A DNA stretch of 64,000 nt, from positions 2,418,001-2,482,000 of the forward strand of contig NZ_JAGJBZ010000002.1 of NCBI RefSeq assembly GCF_020010925.1, given 5' to 3'. Position numbers and translations under genes: made by a program. This document shows, in pieces, positions 34,434-43,800 of the stretch. The notes beneath the pieces were generated by a model. It worked only from the letters and a program-made list of their open reading frames with translations. It searched no databases and had not been told where the DNA came from. The stretch comes from Streptomyces griseiscabiei (GTDB taxonomy: Bacteria > Actinomycetota > Actinomycetes > Streptomycetales > Streptomycetaceae). How positions within the stretch are numbered: position 1 is the first letter of the stretch; each line of letters begins with the position of its first letter.

Positions 34434-35696
34434 ATGGCGACGAGAACTCCCCCACCCCCCGTCACCAGCCCGGTCCCCGCCCGATCCGTCAGCAACTGGT
34501 ACATCGCCGCGATCGGAATCGCCCAGTTCGGGATCTTCATAGCGATCCTCGCGCCCGTCATCGTGAGCATGCAGTTGAAGGCCAAGGAGCTGAATCCCGG
34601 CGATCCGGCATCCGTCGTGGCGGTGGCGCTGTCGATCGGCTCGATCGGCGCGATCGTCGGCAACCCCCTGTTCGGGGCACTCAGCGACCGGACCCGGACG
34701 CGATGGGGGCGACGACGGCCGTGGTTGCTGGGTGGCACCATGTTCCTGCTCGTCGGCCTCGCTGCGGTGGCCCTCTCGACGAACGTGCTGACGCTGACGC
34801 TGTCGTGGCTGCTGTGCCAGCTCGCGTCCAACGCGGCGTTCGCCGCGCTCATGGCCAGCTTCGCCGACAACGTGCCCGAGTCACAGCGCGGACGGGCCTC
34901 CAGTGTCCTCGGCCTCGCGCAGAACGTCGCGGTCCTGGCCGGCATCTATGCGGCCACGCTCCTCGTCGCGAACCTGCCACTGTTGTTCATCGTGCCTGGT
35001 GTGGCCGGTGTCGCCTGCGTGGTCGTCTATGTGCTGGTCACCCCCGACCGCACCCCGGAGACCCCCGTGGAGTCCTTCTCCCTGATGGCCGTCATCCGAG
35101 CGTTCTGGACCAATCCCGTGAAACACCCGGACTTCGGTCTGGCGTGGGCGTCGCGATTCATGATCGTCCTCGCGATGTTCCTGTTCACGACCTTCCGGCT
35201 CTTCTACATGCAGGACCACCTCGGGCTCGCCGAGGGTCGAGCTGTCTCAGCCGTCGCTACCGGCGTGCTCCTCTACACCATCGCCCTGATGGCGAGCGCC
35301 GCCCTGTCCGGCTGGCTGTCCGACAGACTCGCCCGCCGCAAGGTCTTCGTCGCCGGTTCGACGCTGCTCTTCGGCATCGGGCTCGTCGTGCTGGTCTACG
35401 CCGACACCGTGGCCCACTTCTACATTGCCGAGATCATCATGGGCTTGGCCTACGGCGTGTACACCGCGGTCGACAACGCACTCGTGATCGATGTGCTGCC
35501 CGATCCGGAGAAGCCGGGCAAGGACCTCGGCGTCCTGAACATCGCCAACTCGCTGCCTCAGTCCTTCGCGCCCGCGCTCGGCGCTCTCCTCCTCGGGCTG
35601 GGCGGCGGAGACAACTACCCGGCACTGCTCTGGTGCGCGGGCATCGTCGCCCTGATCGGCGCCGCCGTCATCATCCCCATCCGCGGAGTGCGCTGA
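34434..35696 (+). CDS. MFS sugar transporter (GPH/SLC45-like)
   Basis: A 420-aa major facilitator with 12 predicted membrane segments. GNPLFGALSDRTRTRWGRRR is the loop 2-3 motif typical of glycoside-pentoside-hexuronide and SLC45-like carriers; GLAYGVYTAVDNALVIDVLP in the second half is also characteristic. A strong AAGGAGG ribosome site is 5 nt before the ATG. It is divergent from the sugar operon and shares the twin operators, so uptake and catabolism would be induced together. A glycoside is the likely cargo; this is inference. Confidence 0.9.
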   Translation: MATRTPPPPVTSPVPARSVSNWYIAAIGIAQFGIFIAILAPVIVSMQLKAKELNPGDPASVVAVALSIGSIGAIVGNPLFGALSDRTRTRWGRRRPWLLGGTMFLLVGLAAVALSTNVLTLTLSWLLCQLASNAAFAALMASFADNVPESQRGRASSVLGLAQNVAVLAGIYAATLLVANLPLLFIVPGVAGVACVVVYVLVTPDRTPETPVESFSLMAVIRAFWTNPVKHPDFGLAWASRFMIVLAMFLFTTFRLFYMQDHLGLAEGRAVSAVATGVLLYTIALMASAALSGWLSDRLARRKVFVAGSTLLFGIGLVVLVYADTVAHFYIAEIIMGLAYGVYTAVDNALVIDVLPDPEKPGKDLGVLNIANSLPQSFAPALGALLLGLGGGDNYPALLWCAGIVALIGAAVIIPIRGVR

Positions 35697-35738
35697 GCCC
35701 TCGCGCCTACGGAACCGGGGTGGGACAGCAGGAACCCG

Positions 35739-36791
35739 TCACGCCCCGGTCCGCGCCGGCCCCGTCGACTCGCGCACCACGAGTGTCGTCGCCGTGGCGA
35801 CGACACGTCGCGGGCTGTCGTCTCCGTCAAGCCGCTCGAGTACCGATCCCAACGTCGCCTCGACCGTGGCCTCGACGTCCTGCCGCACCGACGTCAACCG
35901 GTGATACGACAACGACGAGAGGTAGCTGTCGTCGAATCCGACGACGGAGACGTCCTCAGGAACCCGGATCCCCGACCGCGCGAACACCGCCATCACGCCC
36001 GCCGCGCACTGATCCCCGCAGCACACGACGGCCGTCGGACGCCGAGCGCGCGCGACGATCTCCCTCGCGGCCGCGGCGCCGCCCTCCTCCCAGAAGTCGC
36101 TGGACAGCACCTCGGCCTGATCGGACAACCCGAACGTGGTCATCGCGGCGCGATACGCGTCGGCACGGTCCCGCCCCACACGTCCGCCGAGCCCGCCGAC
36201 GTAGACGATGTCACGGTGCCCCAGCCCGACCAGGTGCTCGATCGCGAGACCAAGCCCTTCGACCTCGTCGACGTGTACGTTGTCGACCTCCGGCGTCTGC
36301 GCCCAGTCACCCAACCAGACGACAGGAACGAGATCGCACGCCTCGGCGAGCGCGACCGATCCTGGGTCGGGGTTGAACGCGACCAGTGCTTCGACGCGCT
36401 CCTCCATCAGCTCGGCGACGACGACATCCGTAGACCTCTCGACCGTCAAGGGGCCGAGCACCAACCCGAATCCCTTCTCCGCCGCCCGAACGAAGAGTCT
36501 CTCCACGAAGCGCACCTGGAAAGGGTTACGCATCTCGAACATCATCCCGATCAAACGGGTGCGATTCTGTCGCAGCAGGCGCGCGGACGCGTTCGGCCGG
36601 TACCCGAGCTCGCCCGCGGCGGCGAGGATCCGCTCCCTCGACTCCGCGCTCGGCCCCGGCACACCTCTCATCACCAGCGAGACAAGCTGACGAGAAACAC
36701 CGAGATGGTCAGCGATGTCCTGCATCGTCGGCAGCCGACCGGAGCCCTTCCCCTTCCTGGGGATCCGCGATCCCTCCACGCCGGTCGTCAT
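35739..36791 (-). CDS. LacI-family transcriptional regulator
   Basis: A 350-aa repressor. The N-terminal helix-turn-helix TMQDIADHLGVSRQLVSLVM is at about 22-41, followed by the hinge region GYRPNASARLLRQ, and then a periplasmic-binding-protein-like effector domain (VDNVHVDEVEGLGLAIEHLV, VVGFDDSYLSS, LTSVRQDVE). It is convergent with the MFS gene, and its own upstream region shows no copy of the TTAGCACGAGCTAA operator. It should control the sugar operon and the transporter from the twin sites; the effector is probably a sugar of the pathway. Confidence 0.92.
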   Translation of the reverse strand: MTTGVEGSRIPRKGKGSGRLPTMQDIADHLGVSRQLVSLVMRGVPGPSAESRERILAAAGELGYRPNASARLLRQNRTRLIGMMFEMRNPFQVRFVERLFVRAAEKGFGLVLGPLTVERSTDVVVAELMEERVEALVAFNPDPGSVALAEACDLVPVVWLGDWAQTPEVDNVHVDEVEGLGLAIEHLVGLGHRDIVYVGGLGGRVGRDRADAYRAAMTTFGLSDQAEVLSSDFWEEGGAAAAREIVARARRPTAVVCCGDQCAAGVMAVFARSGIRVPEDVSVVGFDDSYLSSLSYHRLTSVRQDVEATVEATLGSVLERLDGDDSPRRVVATATTLVVRESTGPARTGA

Positions 36792-37015
36792 GCGTGACAG
36801 TCTCGCATGTGGGGGGCGGCAGCCGCGGAGGGCAGACGGTCCTGATCCACCCGCTGAACCGCTACGAACTCACCAGCGCCGTCGGCCGGCACGGTCATGG
36901 GTGAACTCCGTGACCGGGTGGCCAAAGGTGATCGTGCGCACCGGCTGTCAGCTCTGGCCGTGGACCGGCTCGTGGGACCTGCCCAGAGGCACGAGCGGCA
37001 CTCGGTCGTGGGCGC

Positions 37016-37273
37016 TCACCGGTCCTGGTGGCCGGAAGGCTGACCGGTTGCTTGGCTTCTTCGGTAGCGGCGCAGGCCGTGAGGATGTCCCGACGACCGT
37101 TGCGAATGAGAGCCAGGAGCCGGTCCTGGAGCGCAGGACGCGCAGGACGTTGTCAGGCAATCGGCACGCTTGCGGCAGGTCGAGTGTTTGGCGGCAGCTC
37201 GGGTCAGGTCGCAGAGGTGGGCGCATTCGGCGCCGTCGAAATGGAGCGCATGCGCGACAGCGTCGGGTTCCAT
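37016..37273 (-). pseudogene. Remnant of a fourth MmyB-type regulator
   Basis: The minus strand reads DAVAHALHFDGAECAHLCDL then TRAAA, matching the end of the HTH region of the three intact MmyB-type regulators (VARALQLDDTERAHLFDL type). A neighbouring frame continues with RPALQDRLLALIRNGRRDIL, the start of the ligand domain. N-terminal recognition helices and most of the MLTR domain are gone. An IS5 scrap lies directly upstream, suggesting insertion followed by decay. Bases 36792-37015 hold nothing recognisable. Confidence 0.6.
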
Positions 37274-37370
37274 GGATCTCCCGGGCAGCGAAAGCGGTTA
37301 TAGCCAGCCCCCTGGACGGACGCGCCCCCTACGGGCGTCTACAGCTGGCTGGTGGGCGCCCGCTTCTGAC

Positions 37371-37605
37371 CTACGATCTCCTTCCCTCATCGGTTCCCCG
37401 GCTGGTCAGGGGCACGTTCGCGGAGGTCTTCACGCTCTGGGCATTGATCGCGGACGCCGCAGGTTCGGGCTTGCGTCCCTCCTTCACACGGACCAGGCCG
37501 GCCAGGCCGTGGGTGAGCCAGCGATATTCCCTTGTCGCGCCAGGCCGCAGAGTAGGCGTACACGGTGCCATGACTGGGGAAGTCGTGCGGGAGGCCGGCC
37601 TTCAC
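37371..37605 (-). mobile_element. IS5-family transposase fragment (different subgroup)
   Basis: Two minus-strand frames joined by a shift give HGTVYAYSAAWRDKGISL then LVRVKEGRKPEPAASAINAQ and SVKTSANVPLTSRGTDEG, matching the middle of an IS5-group DDE transposase (PSAAVIDSQSVKT type, where the first catalytic Asp is here Asn). It is not the same subgroup as the fragment at 25630. The stretch 37606-37947 beyond it holds no gene, only the upstream region of the SpoIIE-type phosphatase. Confidence 0.7.
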
Positions 37606-37947
37606 CGAGTGAAGGCCCGTGAACCAGAAGGCATCAGCGGAGGATTCCGTCTACCTCCTTTTCGGCCGGCGACTACCCAAGATCACTATCGTGAGTTCTC
37701 GTAGACGTGTGGCTTCTCGGCGGAGCCCGTCAGCGCGCCGCAACGGAGTTGCTGCGTTCGCCACGGGCTCCGTCACGCCCCCTTGGTCGGCATAGGGGCC
37801 GCAGCAAGGGGCAAAGCTAGTCGCTCGCCGCACCCACCTGACCGCACAAGCGGGATAATAGCGACATATGCCGCGCCCATCCGGAGTGATGCGGCGGAAG
37901 GCGGCGATGATCTCCGCGAGAGCGCACTGAGCAGCGAGGAGGGCCGC

Positions 37948-40383
37948 ATGGCCACCGACGAAGCGCCGGAGGCGTCCGCCTACGGCGTCGACGAGGCGCT
38001 CAGTGCAAACGTCACCATCGACGGACACGGCGTCGTGACCCGGTGGAATGCGGGGGCCGAGGAATTGCTGGGGTATTCGCCCGCCCGGATCGTGGGACAA
38101 CCCGCAGCTGATCTGCTGGCCGAGGAGATCGACGAACAGGAGTTGCGCTCTTTCACCCTGATGCCCAGATGGAACGGGCTGATCGCCCTCCGGCACCGCG
38201 ACGGCCACCGCCTGGAGATCAAAGTCCTGGCGCACAAAAGAGCGCTGGCCGACGGGCGGCGCGAGTGGTTCCTGGTCTCCGCGCTGCCGGGGCTGCGGCC
38301 CCAGCCCGACGACAACACGCTCATGAGCTGGGACCATGAGCAGGTCGCGGGCTGCCACATGGCGGTGTACGACACCGGGCTGCGCATGCGCCTGGCCAAC
38401 GAGGCCACCCACCGTGCCGTGGCCCTCACCGATGACGACGTGCGCGGGCTGCGGGCTTCGGAGATCGTGGACCATCCGTCGATGGAGACGATGGAGCGGT
38501 CCATGCTGCGGGCACTGCAGACGGGTGAGCCGCAGACCCTGGAGATCTACGGGGGTACGCCCAGCGAGGGCCGCGAGCACGCATGGTCCCTTGTCCTCAC
38601 CCCGCTCAAGGACGAAGGCAGTCGTGTCCAGGGTGTAGGCGTGGCCATGCATGACATGACCGAGCAGTACTGGGCCCGTAAGCGGCTCATGCTCCTCGCG
38701 GAGGCCAGTAGGTGTATCGGCAGCACCCTGGACGTGACGCGGACGGCTCAGGAACTGGCGGATGTAGCCGTCCCAGAGTTCGCCGACTTCGCCAGCGTCG
38801 ACCTGCTCCCCTCCCTCGACGTAAACGAGTCGGCCCCGGGATCGGTCGCCCCGTACGGCCCCGTCCCACTGCGACGCGTCGCCCACCAGTCAGTGAATCC
38901 GGGAATCCCCGAGGCAGTCGTCGCTCCAGGCCAGGTCAGCAACTACCCGGAGAGCTCCCCGCCGGTCGAGAGCCTCAGGTCGGGACATACCCTCCTGTAC
39001 CACGCAACCGACTCGGCGATCGCCGAATGGATGGCTGTGGATCAGTCCAGGGCCGCCCGGATCCGCGACTTCGGCATCCACTCGGCGATTACCGTACCCC
39101 TGACCGCCCGCGGCACCACTCTGGGCGTCGTCGTCTTCGTCCGCCATCAGCATCCCGAGGTGTTCCACGAGGACGACCTGCTGCTGGCCGAGGAACTGGC
39201 CGCCAGAGCGGCCGTCTGCATCGACAACGCCCGGCGCTACACCCGTCAACGCGCCACAGCGGTCACCCTGCAGCGCAGCCTGCTGCCGCAGGCACTGCCG
39301 ACACAGGCAGCCGTCGAGGTCGCCTCCCGCTATCTGCCGGCCGGCGCCCGGGCGGGCGTGGGCGGAGACTGGTTCGACATCATCCCGCTGTCCGGCGCCC
39401 GTGTCGCACTGGTCGTTGGCGATGTCGTCGGCCACGGCATCCACGCCTCCGCCACCATGGGGCGGCTGCGCACCGCCGTGCTCACCCTCGCCGACATCGA
39501 CCTTCCCCCCGACGAACTACTCACCCACCTCGACGACGTCGTCGCCCGCCTGTCCACCGAGGAGAAAGGCGCCCCACAGCCGGACCCAGGGGCGGAGACC
39601 ACCGGGGATGTCGGCGCGACCTGCCTGTACGCGGTATACGACCCGGTGTCCCGCCACTGCACGATCGCCCTGGCCGGACACCCGGCACCCGCCCTCGTCA
39701 CCCCCGACGGCACCGCGAAACTGCTCGACCTCCCCGTCGGCCCCCCACTCGGACTCGGCGGACTCCCTTTCGAAGCGACCGATATCGAACTACCAGAAGG
39801 CAGCCTCCTCGCCCTTTACACCGACGGGCTGATCGAAGCCCGCGAGCGGGACATCGACGTCAGCCAGTCCCTGCTCTGCCAATCACTCGCCCAACCGTCC
39901 ACTTCCCTGGACAACCTGTGTGACGCCGTCCTGGCCGCCCTCCTCTCAGGCCGCCCCTCCGACGACATCGCCCTGCTCATCGCCCGCACCAAAGCACTGG
40001 ACAGCGACTGGGTGGCAACCTGGGAAATACCTGCGGACCCGGCCGCCGTCGCCCAGGCCCGCAAGAAGGCCATCGCCCAACTGGAGGCCTGGGGACTGGA
40101 TGACGCCTGCTTCGTCACCGAACTGGTCGTCAGCGAACTCGTCACCAATGCCATCCGATACGGACAGCCACCCATTCATCTGCGTCTGATCCGCGACCGG
40201 AACCTCATCTGCGAGGTCTCCGACTCCAGCGGCACCGCCCCGCACCTGCGCCGCGCCCGCACCTTCGACGAAGGCGGCCGCGGCCTCCTCCTGGTCGCCC
40301 AGCTCACAGCCACCTGGGGCACCCGCCAAACCCCCCAGGGAAAAACCATCTGGTCGGAGCAGACCCTCCCCGTGAGCCCGTAG
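37948..40383 (+). CDS. PAS-PAS-GAF-SpoIIE phosphatase with C-terminal RsbW-like ATPase
   Basis: An 811-aa cytosolic signalling protein. The start at 37948 is set by GAGGAGG 5 nt upstream; the longer frame from 37783 adds unlikely residues. Order: PAS 1 at about 12-115 (TRWNAGAEELLGYSPARIVG), PAS 2 at about 130-240, GAF at about 245-435, PP2C/SpoIIE at about 440-685 (GGDWFD at 472-477, GDVVGHG at 491-497, the metal-binding DD at 672-673), and a HATPase_c anti-sigma-kinase-like domain at about 695-800 (N-box ELVVSELVTNAIRYG, glycine loop GGRGLLLV). Such fusions both dephosphorylate anti-anti-sigma factors and act as kinase/anti-sigma factors. No partner gene is adjacent. Confidence 0.93.
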   Translation: MATDEAPEASAYGVDEALSANVTIDGHGVVTRWNAGAEELLGYSPARIVGQPAADLLAEEIDEQELRSFTLMPRWNGLIALRHRDGHRLEIKVLAHKRALADGRREWFLVSALPGLRPQPDDNTLMSWDHEQVAGCHMAVYDTGLRMRLANEATHRAVALTDDDVRGLRASEIVDHPSMETMERSMLRALQTGEPQTLEIYGGTPSEGREHAWSLVLTPLKDEGSRVQGVGVAMHDMTEQYWARKRLMLLAEASRCIGSTLDVTRTAQELADVAVPEFADFASVDLLPSLDVNESAPGSVAPYGPVPLRRVAHQSVNPGIPEAVVAPGQVSNYPESSPPVESLRSGHTLLYHATDSAIAEWMAVDQSRAARIRDFGIHSAITVPLTARGTTLGVVVFVRHQHPEVFHEDDLLLAEELAARAAVCIDNARRYTRQRATAVTLQRSLLPQALPTQAAVEVASRYLPAGARAGVGGDWFDIIPLSGARVALVVGDVVGHGIHASATMGRLRTAVLTLADIDLPPDELLTHLDDVVARLSTEEKGAPQPDPGAETTGDVGATCLYAVYDPVSRHCTIALAGHPAPALVTPDGTAKLLDLPVGPPLGLGGLPFEATDIELPEGSLLALYTDGLIEARERDIDVSQSLLCQSLAQPSTSLDNLCDAVLAALLSGRPSDDIALLIARTKALDSDWVATWEIPADPAAVAQARKKAIAQLEAWGLDDACFVTELVVSELVTNAIRYGQPPIHLRLIRDRNLICEVSDSSGTAPHLRRARTFDEGGRGLLLVAQLTATWGTRQTPQGKTIWSEQTLPVSP

Positions 40384-40863
40384 AGGCACGCACTGACAAT
40401 GAGGACCCGCCATCCTGATTTCTGCTGGTCGGCGGGGCTGGTGTGCCGTCTCGGTGGGGTACTCGTGCTGGGCAGGGTAGAGATCGGTAGCACGTGATCG
40501 TCCGTCAGGGGCGTCTTCTGGGCTTCCCGGGTGCGGGCCTCGGCTTGCTGCGTAGCTTCGGCCGTGGGAGGGATCTTCATCGTGGACGTGCTGACGTGGA
40601 CGGGGGTCATCGCCTACGGCAGCGTCACCGACTGATGAACACCCGGCCGCTGTCCACGCCCGCCACGGGCGGCCCGGAGCCAAGGACCCGCCCATGAAGC
40701 ACGAAGCACAAGCGCTGCCCCTGTTCGACGAGGACAGGCAGCGCCCGCTGGCCGACCGACTGCGGCCGCGCTGGCGCGTGTTCCGTGCTCGAGTTCGTGA
40801 GCTGCAAAACTCGCGGATTTCTTTGCGCGGAACGCTGGGTCAGGTCGGAGCAGCTTAGGCCCG
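40384..40863 (+). other. Gap between phosphatase and STAND gene; probable element edge
   Basis: About 480 bp with no convincing gene. A 54-codon frame at 40694-40858 (ATG, GGAG-containing upstream) is the best candidate but lacks recognisable features. The stop codon of the STAND NTPase is at 40864. If the recombinase block and its cargo form one element, its right-hand end (in element orientation) should lie here; I could not see a matching end repeat. Confidence 0.4.
40694..40858 (+). CDS. Tiny unrecognised frame
   Basis: A 54-codon frame, highly charged (KHEAQALPLFDEDRQ at the start). Its upstream sequence contains GGAG but spacing is poor. It could be a chance frame or the end of a lost gene. 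Confidence 0.2.
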   Translation: MKHEAQALPLFDEDRQRPLADRLRPRWRVFRARVRELQNSRISLRGTLGQVGAA

Positions 40864-43800
40864 TCAGTTTTCGGGACTGCGCTGCACCGCCCCGAGCATC
40901 CGGATGTGGCGCCACACGGTCGCGTAGCTGCGCTGAGCCTCGCGTATCCAGGAAGGAATAGAGCGCCAGTCGACGGTCACTTCGCGTTCGCCCCAGGCCG
41001 CCTGCATTATCCGTTGATCGCCGGCGAAGTCCTCGACGAGATCGCGACGCAGGAAGAGCAGGTGGCCGCGCCAGGGCTCATCCACGCGGAAAGCCGCGGA
41101 GGCGCGCCGGCCGTCTAGGCCTACGAGGTCCAAGGTGCCAGGCAGTTGGCGCAGGCCGAACCGGGCGGCGAACTCGTACGACGGCACGTCATAGGCCCCG
41201 CCGAGCCCGGTCTCCGAAGTGTTTTCGGAGGCGAAATCTACAGCGACCTGGTGGAGTTTGATGCCGTTGTCCTGCCAGTGGCGGCGCAGCGCCGGGGGCG
41301 GGACGGCGTCTGGCACGCCGAAGGGCAGCTTGAACCTGGGGATCCACGGCATCTCGGCGGCCAGCACGTCACGGACCGACGGGAGCGCGGGGAAGAAGTC
41401 GTTACCCAGGTAGGGGCGCTCGCTGGCGAGTTGGTGTGCGGATTCCGCGTCCTTCGGGTCCAGGAGGAGGGTGCGGAAGAACCCGAACACCGTTCGGCCC
41501 TCGCGGCGGTGACTCAGATACCCCTCGACCAGAAGCCAGCCGCCGTCGACTCCGTAAATTTCCTCGGGTGACCACAGTCGGTCCGGGATGGTAACTGTCC
41601 CGGACGTGACCCAAGTCCGATCGTCCGTGGCCTCCGCGGGCGCCCACGGCGGAAGGGGCACGGGCACCACCGGGGGCGTGTCGGGGAAGGTCGGGTCGAT
41701 GTCGGGCATCAAACGTTCCGCGGTCCCGAACCGAGCTGGTGCGCGGCCGGCGTCCACGAGGCGGCCGACCATTTCGTGATACCCGATCCAGCCGTACTTC
41801 TTCCCGTAGCGCTCCACGTTCTCGTGGGTGCTGGCAGGCCGGTCGGTACTCGTTGCGATGGCCTGGTCGACACTGCTGAACTCTGCCTCACGCCAGCCTA
41901 GTTCCCAGACGCGTGCCATGACCTCGGCGCGGGCCCTGCGGTAGCCGGGATGATCGAAATCGTAGTTGTCCCGGCCGTTGATCGCAGTTCCGATGACGTA
42001 ATTCTCGAAGTCCATGCCGAAGGTGCGGTCGCACTCCTCGGCGTTGGGGTCGTCGTCCTCCATCACCTCGGCGGGCGTCACGGCGGCGAACCTCGGTGCA
42101 AAGGCGTCGACACCGTCGGGGACCGCAGCGGGGTGGAGAGTGCCGGCGAACTCGTAGACGGCCCGTACGTAGCCGCGCAGCTGCTCGTGGGAGGTGGGTG
42201 TGGTCCCACCGTCAAGGAAGCTGTCACGCAGTCGCACCAGCCAGTCCCGCAGCGCTTTCTCCAGCGGTCCGCCGGGATCGGGCAACTGGTGGGTGCTGAC
42301 GGCGCCGAACGCGGCGGCGACGAGCCGTTCGACGACGTAGGGGTCGTCGACATCGAGCATCCGGGCAGCGAGGTCGAACAGTCGTTTGGGCTCCGGCCGG
42401 CCGTAACGCTGGAGGGCTTTCGTCGCCAGGTCCCGCATGCCCGTGTTCGTGGAGGCCAGCAGCCAGGCGGTGGCCAGGGCGTCCAGGTCGTCGCTCTCGG
42501 CGCGACTGTTGCTCTCGGTCCACCTGTCGATCGCTCGGTTCAGGTCTGCGGTGAGCCGGCGAGTCCGGCCTCGAGCCCATTCGGTCCAGCGCAGGTCGCG
42601 TTGGGAAAGGGGCAGTTGGCGCAGGACCTGGTCGAGGAAGGTGGCGTTCAGGCGGTGCGAGGCGGACCTGCGGATCTCCCACAGACGGTCGAATGCGGGC
42701 CGGCCCTTCCTGTTGTTTGGGCGTGCGGTGACAAGCGCGGTTGCGAGAGCTTCGACAGTCTCGTCGTCGAGAAATCCCGACTCGGTGGTGAGTTCCTGGG
42801 CGAGCGCGGTCGAACGGTGCTCATCTGGGGCGACGCGCCACAGGTGGTGCCCGGTGAAGCGGCGCGGCAATAGTGAGATGAGAGCGATGAGGGTGTCCTC
42901 GCCGAGGGGGTGCGCCTCGTTCCCCACGAGGGATTGCCAGAGAGTCGTCTCCGCGAGCTGCTCGTTGACGTCCGCGTAAGGCATGCGCACCAGGATCGCG
43001 TCGGCGATCAGGTATCCGGCGAGGCGGTCAAAGACGAAGCCGCACTCGGTGTCGTCGGAACCCCTGATCTCCTCGCGGAAGATCACTCCTTCCTCTACGA
43101 GGCGCCGGAGCAGGCTTTCGTCCCAGTTCGGCTGGTCGGCGTCGAGGATTCTTCGCGCTTCGTCGAACGGGAGCCGGCGGACGTTGTGCGTCCACAGGTG
43201 TCTCGCCATAGTGGCGAGGCGGCGCTTGATCTGGTCGGCTGGCACCGAAATGCGGGCCGGGTCCAGGGCCAGCCTCTCGGTCACACCATCGCGGTACAGC
43301 TCGAAGACGCCGATGAGGGACTGCGGCAGCGCCTCCGCGCCCACCGGCACCAGGCGGTCGTGGTTCGCGGCCTCGCAGTACATGCGGACGAACAGCGGGT
43401 TGTGGAAAGTGTCGACCGGAAGCCAGGTGTCGGCCGGGTTGATGAGGTAGTGGTCGAAGTAGACGCGCAGGATGTCGTCGACTTCCGCGTGCTGCCACTC
43501 CAGTTCCAGGGTCACGGTGTGCTGCGGGAGGGTCTGGTCGGCGAGCACCTCGCGGAGAGTGACGATCACCGCGACGTGGGGATAGCTGCCCAGGGCCGGT
43601 ACCAGCCCGGCGAGCAGGGTCCGCCACTTCAGAGGCCGCTCGGCCTCGTTCAGACCGTCGATGATGAGCGGTATCCGGCAGCCGGCACGAGCTCCGGCCG
43701 AGTTGAGCGCTTCCAGGAGATCCTCGAAGCGGTCGACCCTGAGTCCGGGTATCCGTCGCGCGAGGTCGTCGAGAGTGTCGCCGGTGTGCAGGCTTGCCCC

